A stretch of 64,000 bases of DNA, taken from positions 27,214 through 91,213 of the forward strand of contig JAKLKQ010000024.1 of assembly GCA_023150555.1 (NCBI GenBank). The letters are read 5' to 3'. Shown here piece by piece: positions 40,825-49,519 of this stretch. The position numbers were made by a program, and so were the translations under genes. Source of the DNA: Planctomycetota bacterium. Lineage in GTDB: Bacteria; Planctomycetota; SZUA-567; H5-PLA8. The notes below the pieces were generated by a model. The model was not told where the DNA came from. It saw nothing but the letters and a program-made list of their open reading frames with translations, and ran no database searches. Numbering within the stretch: position 1 is the stretch's first letter; each line of letters begins with the position of its first letter.

Positions 40825-40833
40825 CCCCTGCAT

Positions 40834-41502
40834 TCAGTACGTCCGGTACTGCACCACCCAGAAGTACTCGAGACAGCGGACCTTCACGTCCTGTCCCACC
40901 CGCGAGAACTGAGCCTCTAATCCCGCTTCGGAAGGAAAGTTCTTCAGGGCCTCGTGCTTCGATCCATCCTTCAACTTTCGCACCTGGTAGGTGTTGCCTT
41001 CCTTGTCCGTCCGCGAGATGGGCGTGCTGCTGCCTTCGACATAGCGGTTGTCGGCAAGGACGACCTTGGCATTGGGGCGGAGCTTTCCGTGCAGGGCCAC
41101 CAGGAAGTCGAGCTGGCGTTTTGCGGGCACGTGGGACCACCAGAATCCGGCGAAGGCGGACTCCTGGAACGTCGGCACGCCAATGAGTTCGTAGGCGTCC
41201 GACTGCAAGAAGGTGACCCGGCAACGGCCGTAGTCCTTGGCGCGGGCAACGTCCAATACTTCCCGGCTGGCATCGGTGGCGAGGAGGCTCCGAGCCGAAT
41301 GTGCGATAATCTGGGTCCAATAGCCGGTTCCGCAGGCGATCTCCAGGACCTCGAGGCCTTCGAACGCCCCGCTCAAGAACGAGCGAATCTTCTTCAAGTC
41401 GTCCTGGCGTTCCGGCTTGGCGTAGACCTCCTCGTACTCCCGCGCGCGCTGCGCGTAGTAGGCCTTCATCGCCTCGTCGAGTTCTCGGCGTGCCGCCGCC
41501 AT
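40834..41502 (-). CDS. Class I SAM-dependent methyltransferase
   Basis: A 222-residue methyltransferase. The SAM-binding motif VLEIACGTGYWTQII is near residue 52. The acidic residue in LLATDASREVL near residue 76 would bind the SAM ribose. The SDAYELIGVPTFQESAFAGFWWSH stretch follows, where the substrate pocket begins. The N-terminal helix with YYAQRAREYEEVY is shared by ubiquinone/polyketide-type methyltransferases of the Methyltransf_11 kind. Substrate is unknown. It is convergent with the small protein gene, nine bases away. Confidence 0.88.
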   Translation of the reverse strand: MAAARRELDEAMKAYYAQRAREYEEVYAKPERQDDLKKIRSFLSGAFEGLEVLEIACGTGYWTQIIAHSARSLLATDASREVLDVARAKDYGRCRVTFLQSDAYELIGVPTFQESAFAGFWWSHVPAKRQLDFLVALHGKLRPNAKVVLADNRYVEGSSTPISRTDKEGNTYQVRKLKDGSKHEALKNFPSEAGLEAQFSRVGQDVKVRCLEYFWVVQYRTY

Positions 41503-41583
41503 AGGCGCAATCTCTCTGTGGCCTGAAAAATGGTGGAGGTGCGGCTAAGAACGCAGCCTACTCGAAAAAGGCGGCTCGGGAAC

Positions 41584-41620
41584 GCAAAAAGAAAGCGGGC
41601 TCCGGCTGCCCGGAGCCCGC
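41584..41620 (-). terminator. Rho-independent terminator of the cyclase-fold gene
   Basis: An 11-bp perfect stem (GCGGGCTCCGG at 41595-41605 with 41610-41620) and a four-base loop are followed, on the minus strand, by TTTCTTTTTG. It lies 30 bases past the stop of the gene ending at 41650. It is the clearest intrinsic terminator in the window. Confidence 0.85.
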
Positions 41621-41649
41621 GGGATTGCAGAGGGTTGCGTACGAAATCG

Positions 41650-43566
41650 TTAGTGCTTAACGATCGGCATGTAGCGGTAGTAGACCTCCAGGCACAGCGC
41701 GCCGGTGGCGGTCATGTAGACGCGGCCGCCCATCTTGTCGTCGGCGCCGCCCATGGGGTCCCAGCTGCCGTCCTCGTCGCCGCCGACGCGCTGCTTGGGC
41801 AGCAGCATCGTCTTCAGCGACTCGTTCCACTGCTTCCAGTAGTGGCCGCCCATCTGGAACATGGTCAGGGTGCCGTAGTAGGTGTAGTACATCGGGAAGC
41901 AGCTCTGGTTGACGCCGCCCTGGCCCAGCTTGGGGTCCCAGGTGGGCAGGTTCTGCGCGAGGTACTCGGCGCCGCCCTGCAGTTCGTCGGCCTTGCGGCC
42001 CAGGAACAGGTTGCAGAGGATGCCGATGGCGGTCGTATTCAGGGCGACTTTCTTGCCCTTCTGGTAGGGGAACTTTCCGCCGCCGTACGGGCCGTTGTTG
42101 TTTTCCTTGACCTCGATGCTGTCGTACCACTTCAGCGCGCCCTCGAAGCTGGCCGGGTCGACCGGAAGCCCCGCGATCTTGGCGCTCTTGAGCTGCATCA
42201 CGAACCAGCCGCTGACCGAAGCGTCACCTTCCTTGTCTTTCTGGTGGTAGCGCCAGGCCTGCTTCTCGGACTGGCCGTCGCCGGCTTGGTGGATGTCCTG
42301 CGTGTACTGGATGGCCTTGGTAGCGGCCTGCACGGTGGCCGGCACGCGCGCCATCGCGGCGGCTTCGGCCAGCGCTAGCCCGCACATCGAGTGGTGGTAG
42401 GCGTAGCCGGGGTGCCAGAATTCCTTGTAGGCCTTGCCGATGGAGCCGTCGGCTTCCTGCTTGCTGATGATCCAGTTCACCGCGCGCTGGACGTTGTCCT
42501 TGTACTTGCCGACCTTCTCGGTGTGCCCGGCGCCCAGGAAGGCCAGCAGCGCCAGCGCCGTCACGCCCGGGTCGACTTCGTGGGAGCCCTCGTACTTCTT
42601 CGTGTCCCAGTGGCCGTCGGGTTCCTGGTGCTTGGCGAGCCATTCCAACGCCTTATCGACGGCGCTCTCGGTAGCCTTGCCGCCGCCACCGGCCACCGCA
42701 CGGCGCATACGGCCGCCGGCGCCGTTGGGCCGGCCGAAGGCGCCCGCGCGCCCGCCACCGCCGACGCCGATGGAGCCGACGGTGCCCTGTCCGCCCAGCC
42801 AGATGTCGCTGATGCCGTCTTCGCCTTTGGTGTCGTGGGCGTCGCTGTCGTTGTCGGTCTCGACCTGCTCGGCGAATTCGACGACTTCATGCGTGACGAT
42901 AGGCTGCTGGTCGGTGACGACTTCGTTCTCGGTGACGACGGGGATGGGCTTCTCGATGATGTCGCGCTCGAGTTTCTTCTCCGGCTCGGGCGGCTTCTCC
43001 TGCTTCTCGAGGTTGGTGACGATGACCAGGTCTTCCTGCTTGGCCTGCATCACGACCATGCCAATCAGGAAGACGAGCAGGATCAGCAGGGCGTGGAAGG
43101 CGCCTGAGATGATCCACCACGGCGCGGAGCCGAACTGCGCGCTGAGGCTGTCCATGAAGCCGCCGGCGGCGGCGACCGGCTCGCCTTCCTCCTCTTCCGG
43201 CGAGATGGAGTCGATGCCCAGGCCGGTGGTGGAGATGTCCCGGGCGGAGGTCTTCAGGCCCTGGGCCTCGCGCTCGCGCATGACCTTGTTGCGGCGGTCC
43301 AGGCGCCCACTGGCCTTCTGGTCGAAATCGTTGCTGATTTGCATGGAGCCGACGCTGCCGGCGACCAGGCCCAGGACCTGGCAGCGCTTCTCGAATGCGC
43401 GCTTCAGGGCCGGGTCGGCATCGAGTTGCTCGTTGAGCGTCTCGATTTCGCCGGAATTCAGTTCGCCGTCGGAGAAGGCGCGGGCCATCTCCGAGACGTT
43501 CTGAGGGGTGACGGTCAGCTCTTCGCTGTCGGCCTGGGCCATCCGTCCGCTGGGGCGTCTGCGCAT
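41650..43566 (-). CDS. Membrane protein with anti-sigma-like N-terminus and squalene-cyclase-fold domain
   Basis: A 638-residue protein. Residues about 20-80 (ARAFSDGELNSGEIETLNEQLDADPAL) resemble the N-terminal domain of anti-sigma factors. A membrane helix, WWIISGAFHALLILLVFLIGMVVM, lies near residue 150, followed by a Pro/Glu/Lys-rich TonB-like stretch (KPPEPEKKLERD) and a glycine-rich linker. The last about 330 residues are prenyltransferase/squalene-oxidase-type alpha-alpha repeats (ALEWLAKHQEPDGHW, WIISKQEADGSIG, GSWDPMGG). The gene follows an ECF sigma factor by four bases, so it is probably that factor's membrane-bound partner. It lacks the DxDD motif of a working cyclase, which points to ligand binding rather than catalysis. 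Confidence 0.87.
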   Translation of the reverse strand: MRRRPSGRMAQADSEELTVTPQNVSEMARAFSDGELNSGEIETLNEQLDADPALKRAFEKRCQVLGLVAGSVGSMQISNDFDQKASGRLDRRNKVMREREAQGLKTSARDISTTGLGIDSISPEEEEGEPVAAAGGFMDSLSAQFGSAPWWIISGAFHALLILLVFLIGMVVMQAKQEDLVIVTNLEKQEKPPEPEKKLERDIIEKPIPVVTENEVVTDQQPIVTHEVVEFAEQVETDNDSDAHDTKGEDGISDIWLGGQGTVGSIGVGGGGRAGAFGRPNGAGGRMRRAVAGGGGKATESAVDKALEWLAKHQEPDGHWDTKKYEGSHEVDPGVTALALLAFLGAGHTEKVGKYKDNVQRAVNWIISKQEADGSIGKAYKEFWHPGYAYHHSMCGLALAEAAAMARVPATVQAATKAIQYTQDIHQAGDGQSEKQAWRYHQKDKEGDASVSGWFVMQLKSAKIAGLPVDPASFEGALKWYDSIEVKENNNGPYGGGKFPYQKGKKVALNTTAIGILCNLFLGRKADELQGGAEYLAQNLPTWDPKLGQGGVNQSCFPMYYTYYGTLTMFQMGGHYWKQWNESLKTMLLPKQRVGGDEDGSWDPMGGADDKMGGRVYMTATGALCLEVYYRYMPIVKH

Positions 43567-43570
43567 GGGT

Positions 43571-44185
43571 TTAGCTCTCCGCCTGATGGGCGTCGGACGC
43601 GGGGGCGTCCTCGGCGCGCTCGAGGAACTTGTTCAGGCGTCGTTCGAGCAGGGCATCGGCGCGAGCCAGCTGGCTCTTGACGGTGCCGATTGGGATGTTC
43701 AGGCGGGCGGCCAGGTCCTGGTAGGAGCAGTGCTCCCAGTAGCGCAGGACCACCAGCTCGCGCAAGGCGGCGGGGAGGCCGTCGATGGCGCGGGCCACCG
43801 CTTCTCGGATATCCACCTTCGAATACCCGCCGGTGACCGCCTCCATCCGTCCCGATTCCTTGCGCGCGCGTTCGACTTTGGACCGCTCGCTCTTTCGGCT
43901 GCGCAGCAGGTCCAGCGCGTTGCGCCGGTTGATCTGCCGCAGCCAATTGCCCAGCATCCGGGGGTCCTTCAAGGACGACAGGTCCTGGAAGGCCTCGCAC
44001 AGGCTCTCCTGGGCCACGTCCTCGGCGTCGGGCTGGTTGCCGAGAATCGCGAAACCCTGGTTGACGAGGTCCGCCCGGAAGCGCTCGACCAACTGCCAGA
44101 AGTACTCGGGAGGAATGGTGTCCAAGCCCGCACCGTTTTCGCGGTGCTGGACCAGCGCCTGGATCATCAGGTCGGTGGTGGGCAT
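43571..44185 (-). CDS. ECF RNA polymerase sigma factor
   Basis: A 204-residue sigma factor with region 2 (GFAILGNQPDAEDVAQESLCEAFQDLSS, NWLRQINRRNALDLLR) and region 4 (LPAALRELVVLRYWEHCSYQDLAARLNIPIGTVKSQLARADALLERRL). The start at ATG 44185 gives a normal length; the longer frame upstream is rejected. It directs RNA polymerase to a small set of promoters, probably including its own. The gene four bases downstream has an anti-sigma-like domain and a membrane helix, so the pair forms a signal relay from the envelope. Confidence 0.93.
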   Translation of the reverse strand: MPTTDLMIQALVQHRENGAGLDTIPPEYFWQLVERFRADLVNQGFAILGNQPDAEDVAQESLCEAFQDLSSLKDPRMLGNWLRQINRRNALDLLRSRKSERSKVERARKESGRMEAVTGGYSKVDIREAVARAIDGLPAALRELVVLRYWEHCSYQDLAARLNIPIGTVKSQLARADALLERRLNKFLERAEDAPASDAHQAES

Positions 44186-44663
44186 GAGCGTTTCAGTCCT
44201 CTCCGTTCCTGCAAGCAGGGCGCGAGCTGGAAGGGCGGGGTTCTCCCAAAACCCCAAAAAATGTAACGCACAAAGTGCATTTCGTCGATAGACTTTTATC
44301 CTTGAACTGCAAAGGACTTATAGGAACAGGTGCATTGGAGGCGCGGAAAAGGGGTTCAGACTCCCGGTCAGACGGCCGAATTGGAAGGAGTCACCTACCC
44401 ACCGCGCGCTGCGCGGGCTCTTTCAAAGTGAATCCATGCGCCAGAGACTGGCCTCCTGTCCGCGGATTGGCAAATTGCCATCCATTTTGCAATTTTCCAG
44501 ATTGGAGCTGTTACTAGATGATATTAAATATATTACAGAAAATGTACCGTGGTACCTTTTAATATAACTGACCTATTGAACCGTTTTCTTCCATTTCGTC
44601 GACTCGTTTCGATTGAATCAATCAATCATAATTCAGTGTTCGGAGGCCAGCCCTGCGGCCCGG
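44186..44663. other. Intergenic region with an AT-rich patch, no gene seen
   Basis: This 478-base gap separates two minus-strand genes. No coding frame with a proper start is supported. From about 44505 to 44640 the sequence becomes strikingly AT-rich (ATATTAAATATATTAC-like runs and an ATCAATCAATCA repeat), unlike the rest of the window. The part near the sigma factor has a GGGGTT/AACCCC hairpin (44237-44255) that could form in its leader RNA. It may hold a promoter, a small RNA or a decayed mobile element end. Confidence 0.4.
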
Positions 44664-46274
44664 TCACTGCTCCGTTTGGACCTTCCGCGGCAGGGCTACG
44701 AAGAACGTGGCGCCCTTGCCTGGCTGGGACTCGACCCAGACCCGCCCGCCATGGCGCACGACAATGCGTTTCACAAAGGCCAGGCCGATCCCGGAGCCTT
44801 CGTATTCCTCGTCGGTGTGCAGGCGCTGGAAGGGGTCGAATATCTTGTCCACGTACTTCATGTCCAGGCCGATCCCGTTGTCCCTGACGAAGAGGATGTC
44901 TTCGTTCAGGCTCTCCATGGTTCCCACGGAGATAACGGCTTGGCCGTTATGGGCGGAGAACTTCATGGCGTTGGCCAGGAGGTTGAAGAACAGCTGTCTC
45001 AGCAGAGTGGGATCGGCGTAGACTTCGGGCAGGGGGCCGATCCGCCACTCGACGGGCTTTTTTCCATTGGTGTTCCGGTCCAGCAAGGCCACCACGTCCG
45101 AGACCAGCGGCGCGACGGGGATCTGGGCCTTCTTCATTCCGCTGCGGCCCATGCGGCTGAAGGCCAATAGGGCCTCTAGCAGGGCGTCCATCTTCTTGGC
45201 CGAGTCCAGAACCAGATTGGTGTACGTTTGCCCTTTTTCGTCGAGGAGGTGGCCGGATTCCTCCTGAAGCAGTTCCATGAACCCCAAGATGTGCCGAAGG
45301 GGCGCGCGGAGGTCGTGGGAGACCGAATAGCTGAAGCCCTCGAGTTCCTTGTTCAGTTCAACCAGGGCCGCCGTGCGGCCCGCCACGCGGCGTTCCAACT
45401 GGTCATTGGCGTCGAACAAGGCCTGTTCCGCAGCTTTGCGCTCGGTGATATCCACGACCGCGCTGAGCACGAAGATCTCCTCGCCGACCCTCATCGGGTT
45501 GAGTCCGATCTCGATGGGAAATTCGCTGCCGTCCTTGCGCAGACCGAACAGGTCGCGGCCCGCTCCCATGGGCCGCGCGGCGGGGTTCTTAATGAACGAG
45601 TCGCGCAGGGCGGGGTGCCCCACGGCGAAACGGTCGGGCACCAGTATCTCGATCGGCTGGTTCAAGAGTTCCTGGACCTTGTAGCCGAACAGACGTCCGG
45701 CCTCCTGGTTCGCCAGGACGATCTTGCCGTTCGAATCGATCAGGATCATGCCGGACGGCGAGGACTCGATGGTCAGCTTGAAGCGGTCTTCGGCGATCCG
45801 GCGTTCCTGGACTTCGGCAGTCAACCGGTCCTGCTCGATGCGCAGGTCTTCCATGACGCTGAGCATGGCGCGGCCGCGCCGGCTGAGGTCGTCCTGATGC
45901 GAGCGGAGGGTTTCGACGTTGCGGGCCAGGGCCTCGGTGCGTTCCCGGAAGTCCCGGTTCAGGACCTGGAGGCGGCGCAGCAGAACTATGGCGCCCGCCA
46001 AGGCTGCCAGAATCAGGCCTCGATTGATCAGGACCGATTCAAGCTTGGCAGGTCCGGGCGAGAAGACGGCGCCCAGCAGGGTAAGAACCATGCAAACGGC
46101 GCCTGTGGACCAGAGCCAGCCCGGTCTTTGGGCGACGAAGACGATACCCAGCACTAGGAGGTACAGGATGGGCACGGCGCTCGCGGAGGCGAATGCGCAA
46201 TCCAGAAACAGGCCCAGCCCCGCGACCAGAGCTGCGAGGGGCAGGAACCAAGGGCGCAGGAGCTCTTGGAGCAT
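44664..46274 (-). CDS. PAS-domain sensor histidine kinase
   Basis: A 536-residue kinase. The first about 110 residues hold three to four membrane helices. A coiled coil follows, and a PAS domain spans about residues 160-280 (RFKLTIESSPSGMILIDSNGKIVLAN, IEILVPDRF). The phospho-acceptor histidine is in SYSVSHDLRAPLRHI near residue 318. The ATP domain has NLLANAMKFS (N box), FVRDNGIGLD (G1), FDPFQRLH (F box) and GSGIGLAFVKRI (G2). The tail is normal. It lies eight bases after the ethylene-receptor-like gene, which suggests that the two form one sensor. No response regulator gene is adjacent. Confidence 0.92.
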   Translation of the reverse strand: MLQELLRPWFLPLAALVAGLGLFLDCAFASASAVPILYLLVLGIVFVAQRPGWLWSTGAVCMVLTLLGAVFSPGPAKLESVLINRGLILAALAGAIVLLRRLQVLNRDFRERTEALARNVETLRSHQDDLSRRGRAMLSVMEDLRIEQDRLTAEVQERRIAEDRFKLTIESSPSGMILIDSNGKIVLANQEAGRLFGYKVQELLNQPIEILVPDRFAVGHPALRDSFIKNPAARPMGAGRDLFGLRKDGSEFPIEIGLNPMRVGEEIFVLSAVVDITERKAAEQALFDANDQLERRVAGRTAALVELNKELEGFSYSVSHDLRAPLRHILGFMELLQEESGHLLDEKGQTYTNLVLDSAKKMDALLEALLAFSRMGRSGMKKAQIPVAPLVSDVVALLDRNTNGKKPVEWRIGPLPEVYADPTLLRQLFFNLLANAMKFSAHNGQAVISVGTMESLNEDILFVRDNGIGLDMKYVDKIFDPFQRLHTDEEYEGSGIGLAFVKRIVVRHGGRVWVESQPGKGATFFVALPRKVQTEQ

Positions 46275-46282
46275 TTCGCGAC

Positions 46283-46861
46283 CTACGATGAGTACCGGGG
46301 TTCGCGGCCCATTTCCTGAAGCAGCGCATTGATCTCCCGCTTCAACTCGATGACGCGGTCCTCGCGATTTACCACCGTGTTCGTAAAGCGTTCCAGTTCC
46401 TCGTTCGTGCGGCGCAGGGCCTCGGACTGTTCCTTCAGCGCCGCCTCGGCCTGGCGGCGCTCGGCGATCTCGGCCTCCAGGCGTTGGTTGACCGCGGCAA
46501 GTTCGGGCATCTTCATGGCCTTGGGGATTACCGGGATCAGCGCGACGACGGTGCCCCAACTGACCAGGGCCGTGCAGACCTTTACGAACCCCGAAAACCG
46601 GTACCAGGGGTGCCAGAAGATGGTGGCTTCGACCAGATGTCCAAATCCGCAGGAGAAGATGAAGGCGGCAAACAGCCAGAAGATCGGAAGGAACGGGATG
46701 TCGCGGCGGCGGAACGCGAAGAAGGCCAGCAGGAGCGGAATTGCCATGTAGGCGCCAAAAATTAGGCTGTCGGAAACGATATGAGTCCAGCCGTGAAGCG
46801 CCGTCCAGTTGCCGCAGGTCCAGCGGGCCGGAAAATCGGAGGTATCGAAGAGCTCTAGCAT
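46283..46861 (-). CDS. Ethylene-receptor-like membrane sensor protein without a kinase
   Basis: A 192-residue protein with three membrane helices, a linker and a coiled coil (residues about 120-185) ending in REINALLQEMGREPRY. The helices match the ethylene-binding domain of plant ETR1. ETR1 residues needed for copper and ethylene binding (Asp25, Tyr32, Ile35, Pro36, Ile62, Cys65, His69) fall at Asp31, Tyr38, Ile41, Pro42, Ile68, Cys71 and His75 here, with one constant offset of six. The ATG at 46861 has GGAGG ten bases upstream, and an earlier ATG at 46918 is less likely. The protein lacks a kinase domain, but the next gene encodes one. The family recall is from memory of the plant receptor sequence. 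Confidence 0.85.
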   Translation of the reverse strand: MLELFDTSDFPARWTCGNWTALHGWTHIVSDSLIFGAYMAIPLLLAFFAFRRRDIPFLPIFWLFAAFIFSCGFGHLVEATIFWHPWYRFSGFVKVCTALVSWGTVVALIPVIPKAMKMPELAAVNQRLEAEIAERRQAEAALKEQSEALRRTNEELERFTNTVVNREDRVIELKREINALLQEMGREPRYSS

Positions 46862-47118
46862 ATGAGGCCGGCCTCCGCTTAGTGGCCAAGGATTCAAGCC
46901 TGTCCCTAAACGCATCATATCCCGAAAAGAGCCATTGGAGGGTTTCTAACACCCGTTTTAGGGCACGTGTGCAGCGGACCTCATAAGACCGCATATCTGG
47001 TGGCATCAGCCTGGCCTAATTTGATGCCTAGAAAACACTACATAACATAGATTATCGGACGTTCCGAAGCGGGGCCGCAAAGCCGGCGGCGGCGGGTCCG
47101 GACGCCAGGCTCAGGTCC

Positions 47119-48450
47119 CTACGGCCGGCCGATGCCGTAGTACTCGAAGCCCAGGTCGCGCAGTTTCTGCGGGTCGTAGATGTTCCGGCCGTCGAAAACA
47201 CCCGGACGGTCGGCGCCCAGCAGCTGCTTCACGCGCGCCCAGTCCGGCGTGCGAAACTCGTTCCATTCCGTGACCAGGACCAGCGCGCGGGCACCTTCCA
47301 GGGCCGCGTACGGGTTTTCGGCGAAGGCGATCTTCTCGCCCAGGAGCTTGCGGACGTTATTCATGGCCTCCGGATCGAAGGCGCGGACCTTGACCCCGGC
47401 AGCCAGGAGTTTCTCGACGATGGCCAGCGCGGGCGCTTCGCGGATGTCGTCGGTCTTGGGCTTGAAGGCCAGGCCCCACAGCGCGACGGTCTGGCCGGAT
47501 GGCTTAGCCTCCCCGCCCGACAGGAATTTCAGGATCTTCGGGACCAGGACCGTCTTCTGCTCGACGTTGACGGCCTCGGCCGCGTCCACGATCGCCACGT
47601 TCAGGCCCTTGGCCTTGGCGCTGGCGACCAGCGCGCGGGTGTCCTTCGGGAAGCACGACCCGCCGTAGCCCAAGCCCGGGAACAGGAAGGCCTTGCCGAT
47701 GCGCGGGTCCAGGCTGATGCCCTTGCGGACCTGCTCGACATCCGCGCCGTAGGCCTCGCAGACCCGCGCGACCTCGTTCATGAAGCTGATCTTGGTCGCG
47801 AGGAACCCATTGGCGGCGTACTTTGTCAGCTCGGCGCTGGCCGGGTCCATGCGCAGGATCGGCGCGCCGGTGCGGCAGTACGGTTCGTAGAGCGTCTTGA
47901 GCGCCTCGAAGGCCTCTTCGTCGTTCACGCCGATGACCACGCGGTCGGGCTTCGAGAAATCCTCGACGGCGGCGCCTTCCTTCAGGAACTCGGGGTTCGA
48001 GGCCACCGCGAAGGGCTTCTTGAGCGTCTTGGCGATCGCGTCTCGAACCCGCGCATTGGTTCCGACGGGCACGGTGCTCTTGAGGACGAAGATGGGCTTG
48101 GCGGTGGCCTTTCCGGCTTGCAGGCTCGCGGCCAGTTCGGTCACGGCGGCGAGTACGTACTTCACGTCGGCGCTGCCGTCCTCGCTGGGCGGCGTCGGCA
48201 GGCATAGGAAGAAGACGGATGCGTGCGCGACGGCCTCGTCGTAGCTGGTCGAGAAACGCAGGCGGCCTTCACGGGCGTTACGCTTGAAGAGGTCGCTCAG
48301 GCCGGGCTCGTAGATGGGGATCTCGCCGGCGGCCAGGCGTTTGACCTTGGCGGCGTCGATGTCGAGGCACAGGACGTCGTTGCCGGTCTCCGCGAAGCAG
48401 GTGCCCGCGACCAGGCCGACGTAGCCGGTCCCGACGATGGTGATGCGCAT
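47119..48450 (-). CDS. UDP-glucose 6-dehydrogenase
   Basis: A 443-residue enzyme that oxidises UDP-glucose to UDP-glucuronate with two NAD. It has the dinucleotide motif IVGTGYVGLVAGTCFAE at the N-terminus and EFLKEGAAV near residue 150. The substrate lysine is in TKYAANGFLATKISFMNE, and the catalytic cysteine in GYGGSCFPKDTRAL is near residue 266. The C-terminal domain has LWGLAFKPKTDD. Length matches the family. UDP-glucuronate feeds capsule and exopolysaccharide synthesis, which fits the polysaccharide genes downstream. A close UDP-N-acetyl-mannosamine dehydrogenase would differ in the substrate loop. Confidence 0.94.
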   Translation of the reverse strand: MRITIVGTGYVGLVAGTCFAETGNDVLCLDIDAAKVKRLAAGEIPIYEPGLSDLFKRNAREGRLRFSTSYDEAVAHASVFFLCLPTPPSEDGSADVKYVLAAVTELAASLQAGKATAKPIFVLKSTVPVGTNARVRDAIAKTLKKPFAVASNPEFLKEGAAVEDFSKPDRVVIGVNDEEAFEALKTLYEPYCRTGAPILRMDPASAELTKYAANGFLATKISFMNEVARVCEAYGADVEQVRKGISLDPRIGKAFLFPGLGYGGSCFPKDTRALVASAKAKGLNVAIVDAAEAVNVEQKTVLVPKILKFLSGGEAKPSGQTVALWGLAFKPKTDDIREAPALAIVEKLLAAGVKVRAFDPEAMNNVRKLLGEKIAFAENPYAALEGARALVLVTEWNEFRTPDWARVKQLLGADRPGVFDGRNIYDPQKLRDLGFEYYGIGRP

Positions 48451-48611
48451 GAGGCGGCGGTGCTCCTTCCTGTCCTTGTGGTATCGGCTGCGACCGAGGC
48501 CGCAAGGTATCCGATCCCCCCACCCCGGTCAAAATCCCGAAAAGGTGCTCCTCGGGACTCCGGTCCTTCAATCGGTATTACAGGCTTGGTACAGTTGGGG
48601 TCAGGTGATTA

Positions 48612-49238
48612 GTGCCGAATAGCGAAAAGGTTTTCGCCCTGAACCGGAATATCCCCTACATGCACGACCATGCGAGCAAGAGCAGCATTTTCCTTAGGTG
48701 CATGGTGGCGTGCTTGCTGGCGGGGGTCTGGGTTTTCTTCGCCAACCTGGGCGCGCCTCCGGCCTGGCTCACGCCGAATGTATGCAATCTGGCCATTGCG
48801 CTGACCTTTGTCGTGGTGTTCGCGTTTCCGTGGGGCAACAGGTGGCCTGTTCGGCAAGGCGATGCCGAAGCTGCGTTCCCGGAACGAAAGCACGGGCTCT
48901 TGCCGGTCGCCACTGCGTTGGGTGCTAATGTCTGCGGCTTGGCGCTCCTGTTCTGGCTGCTATTGCTGCGCCCTGACCAGTCGTCGCGTGCGTCGGGCAT
49001 ACCGTTGGAGAATTACAAACCCGCAAACGGGACGGGTGTTGTCCTGACAATAGTCGTGGGCTTGTGCCTGTTAGGCGTAGCGACGCTATCCTGGCGCGAC
49101 TGGAAAAAGCAGGCTCCATGCGAACGGACCCTCCAGAAAATGACTATGGCCGTCCTGTTCGTTTCCTACCTGATCTGGACGTTCCTCCTGCTTGCCCTGT
49201 GCATTCCAGCCATATTCATTGATATCATTAATTCCTAG
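48612..49238 (+). CDS. Four-helix membrane protein of unknown function
   Basis: A 208-residue protein with four hydrophobic segments (VACLLAGVWVFFANLG, LAIALTFVVVFAFPWG, GLALLFWLLLL, VVLTIVVGLCLLGV) and a final helix near VLFVSYLIWTFLLLALCIPAIF, so four to five membrane passes. The GTG at 48612 gives the longest form. An ATG at 48660 begins a more usual MHDHASK opening and is an equally likely start. It has lower GC than most neighbours. No family is recognised. Confidence 0.6.
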   Translation: MPNSEKVFALNRNIPYMHDHASKSSIFLRCMVACLLAGVWVFFANLGAPPAWLTPNVCNLAIALTFVVVFAFPWGNRWPVRQGDAEAAFPERKHGLLPVATALGANVCGLALLFWLLLLRPDQSSRASGIPLENYKPANGTGVVLTIVVGLCLLGVATLSWRDWKKQAPCERTLQKMTMAVLFVSYLIWTFLLLALCIPAIFIDIINS

Positions 49239-49447
49239 CAGCCTCCCCAGTCTGAGGCCTTGGTGGGGTTGCTGGCCAGTTTCCTGAATTCCTTGCTTAA
49301 ACCGGCACCCTGTCGAGTAGTAAGCCGCGACGGGGCCTGGGCCGGCGGCCTAGCGGTTGCATCTTGTGCACTCAGCCGCCATGATGGGCGAAATGCTGGA
49401 AAATGCTTGTGAGAGCCGGCCCCGGATCATTCTACGGTAATAAGGGC

Positions 49448-49485
49448 GGCGCCTGGGGTTAGGCGCCAGCGCCGGGGGCGGCGCC
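49448..49485 (+). promoter_or_regulatory. Competing hairpins in the leader of the dTDP-sugar operon
   Basis: GGCGCC occurs three times (49448-49453, 49462-49467, 49480-49485) and is self-complementary. The middle copy can pair either with the first (7-bp stem with the neighbouring T/A) or with the third. The structures exclude each other and lie about 22 bases before the GAGGAGG ribosome site at 49507. They may be an attenuator or just GC-rich chance. Confidence 0.3.
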
Positions 49486-49519
49486 AAGCGGGCGGCGGGG
49501 ATACACGAGGAGGCCAACC

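Noticed and set aside
44340..44400. Possible tRNA 3' part (GGGGTTCAGACTCCC)
   Set aside because: The loop does not match the T-loop rule, and no acceptor stem or anticodon arm can be formed around it.
44275..44517. Plus-strand 80-codon frame in the gap upstream of the sigma gene
   Set aside because: No ribosome site, no recognisable fold, and it sits in non-coding composition.
46274..47006. Upstream extension of the histidine kinase frame through the ethylene-receptor-like gene
   Set aside because: The kinase has its own ATG at 46274, and the other frame keeps all ligand residues and its own start site.
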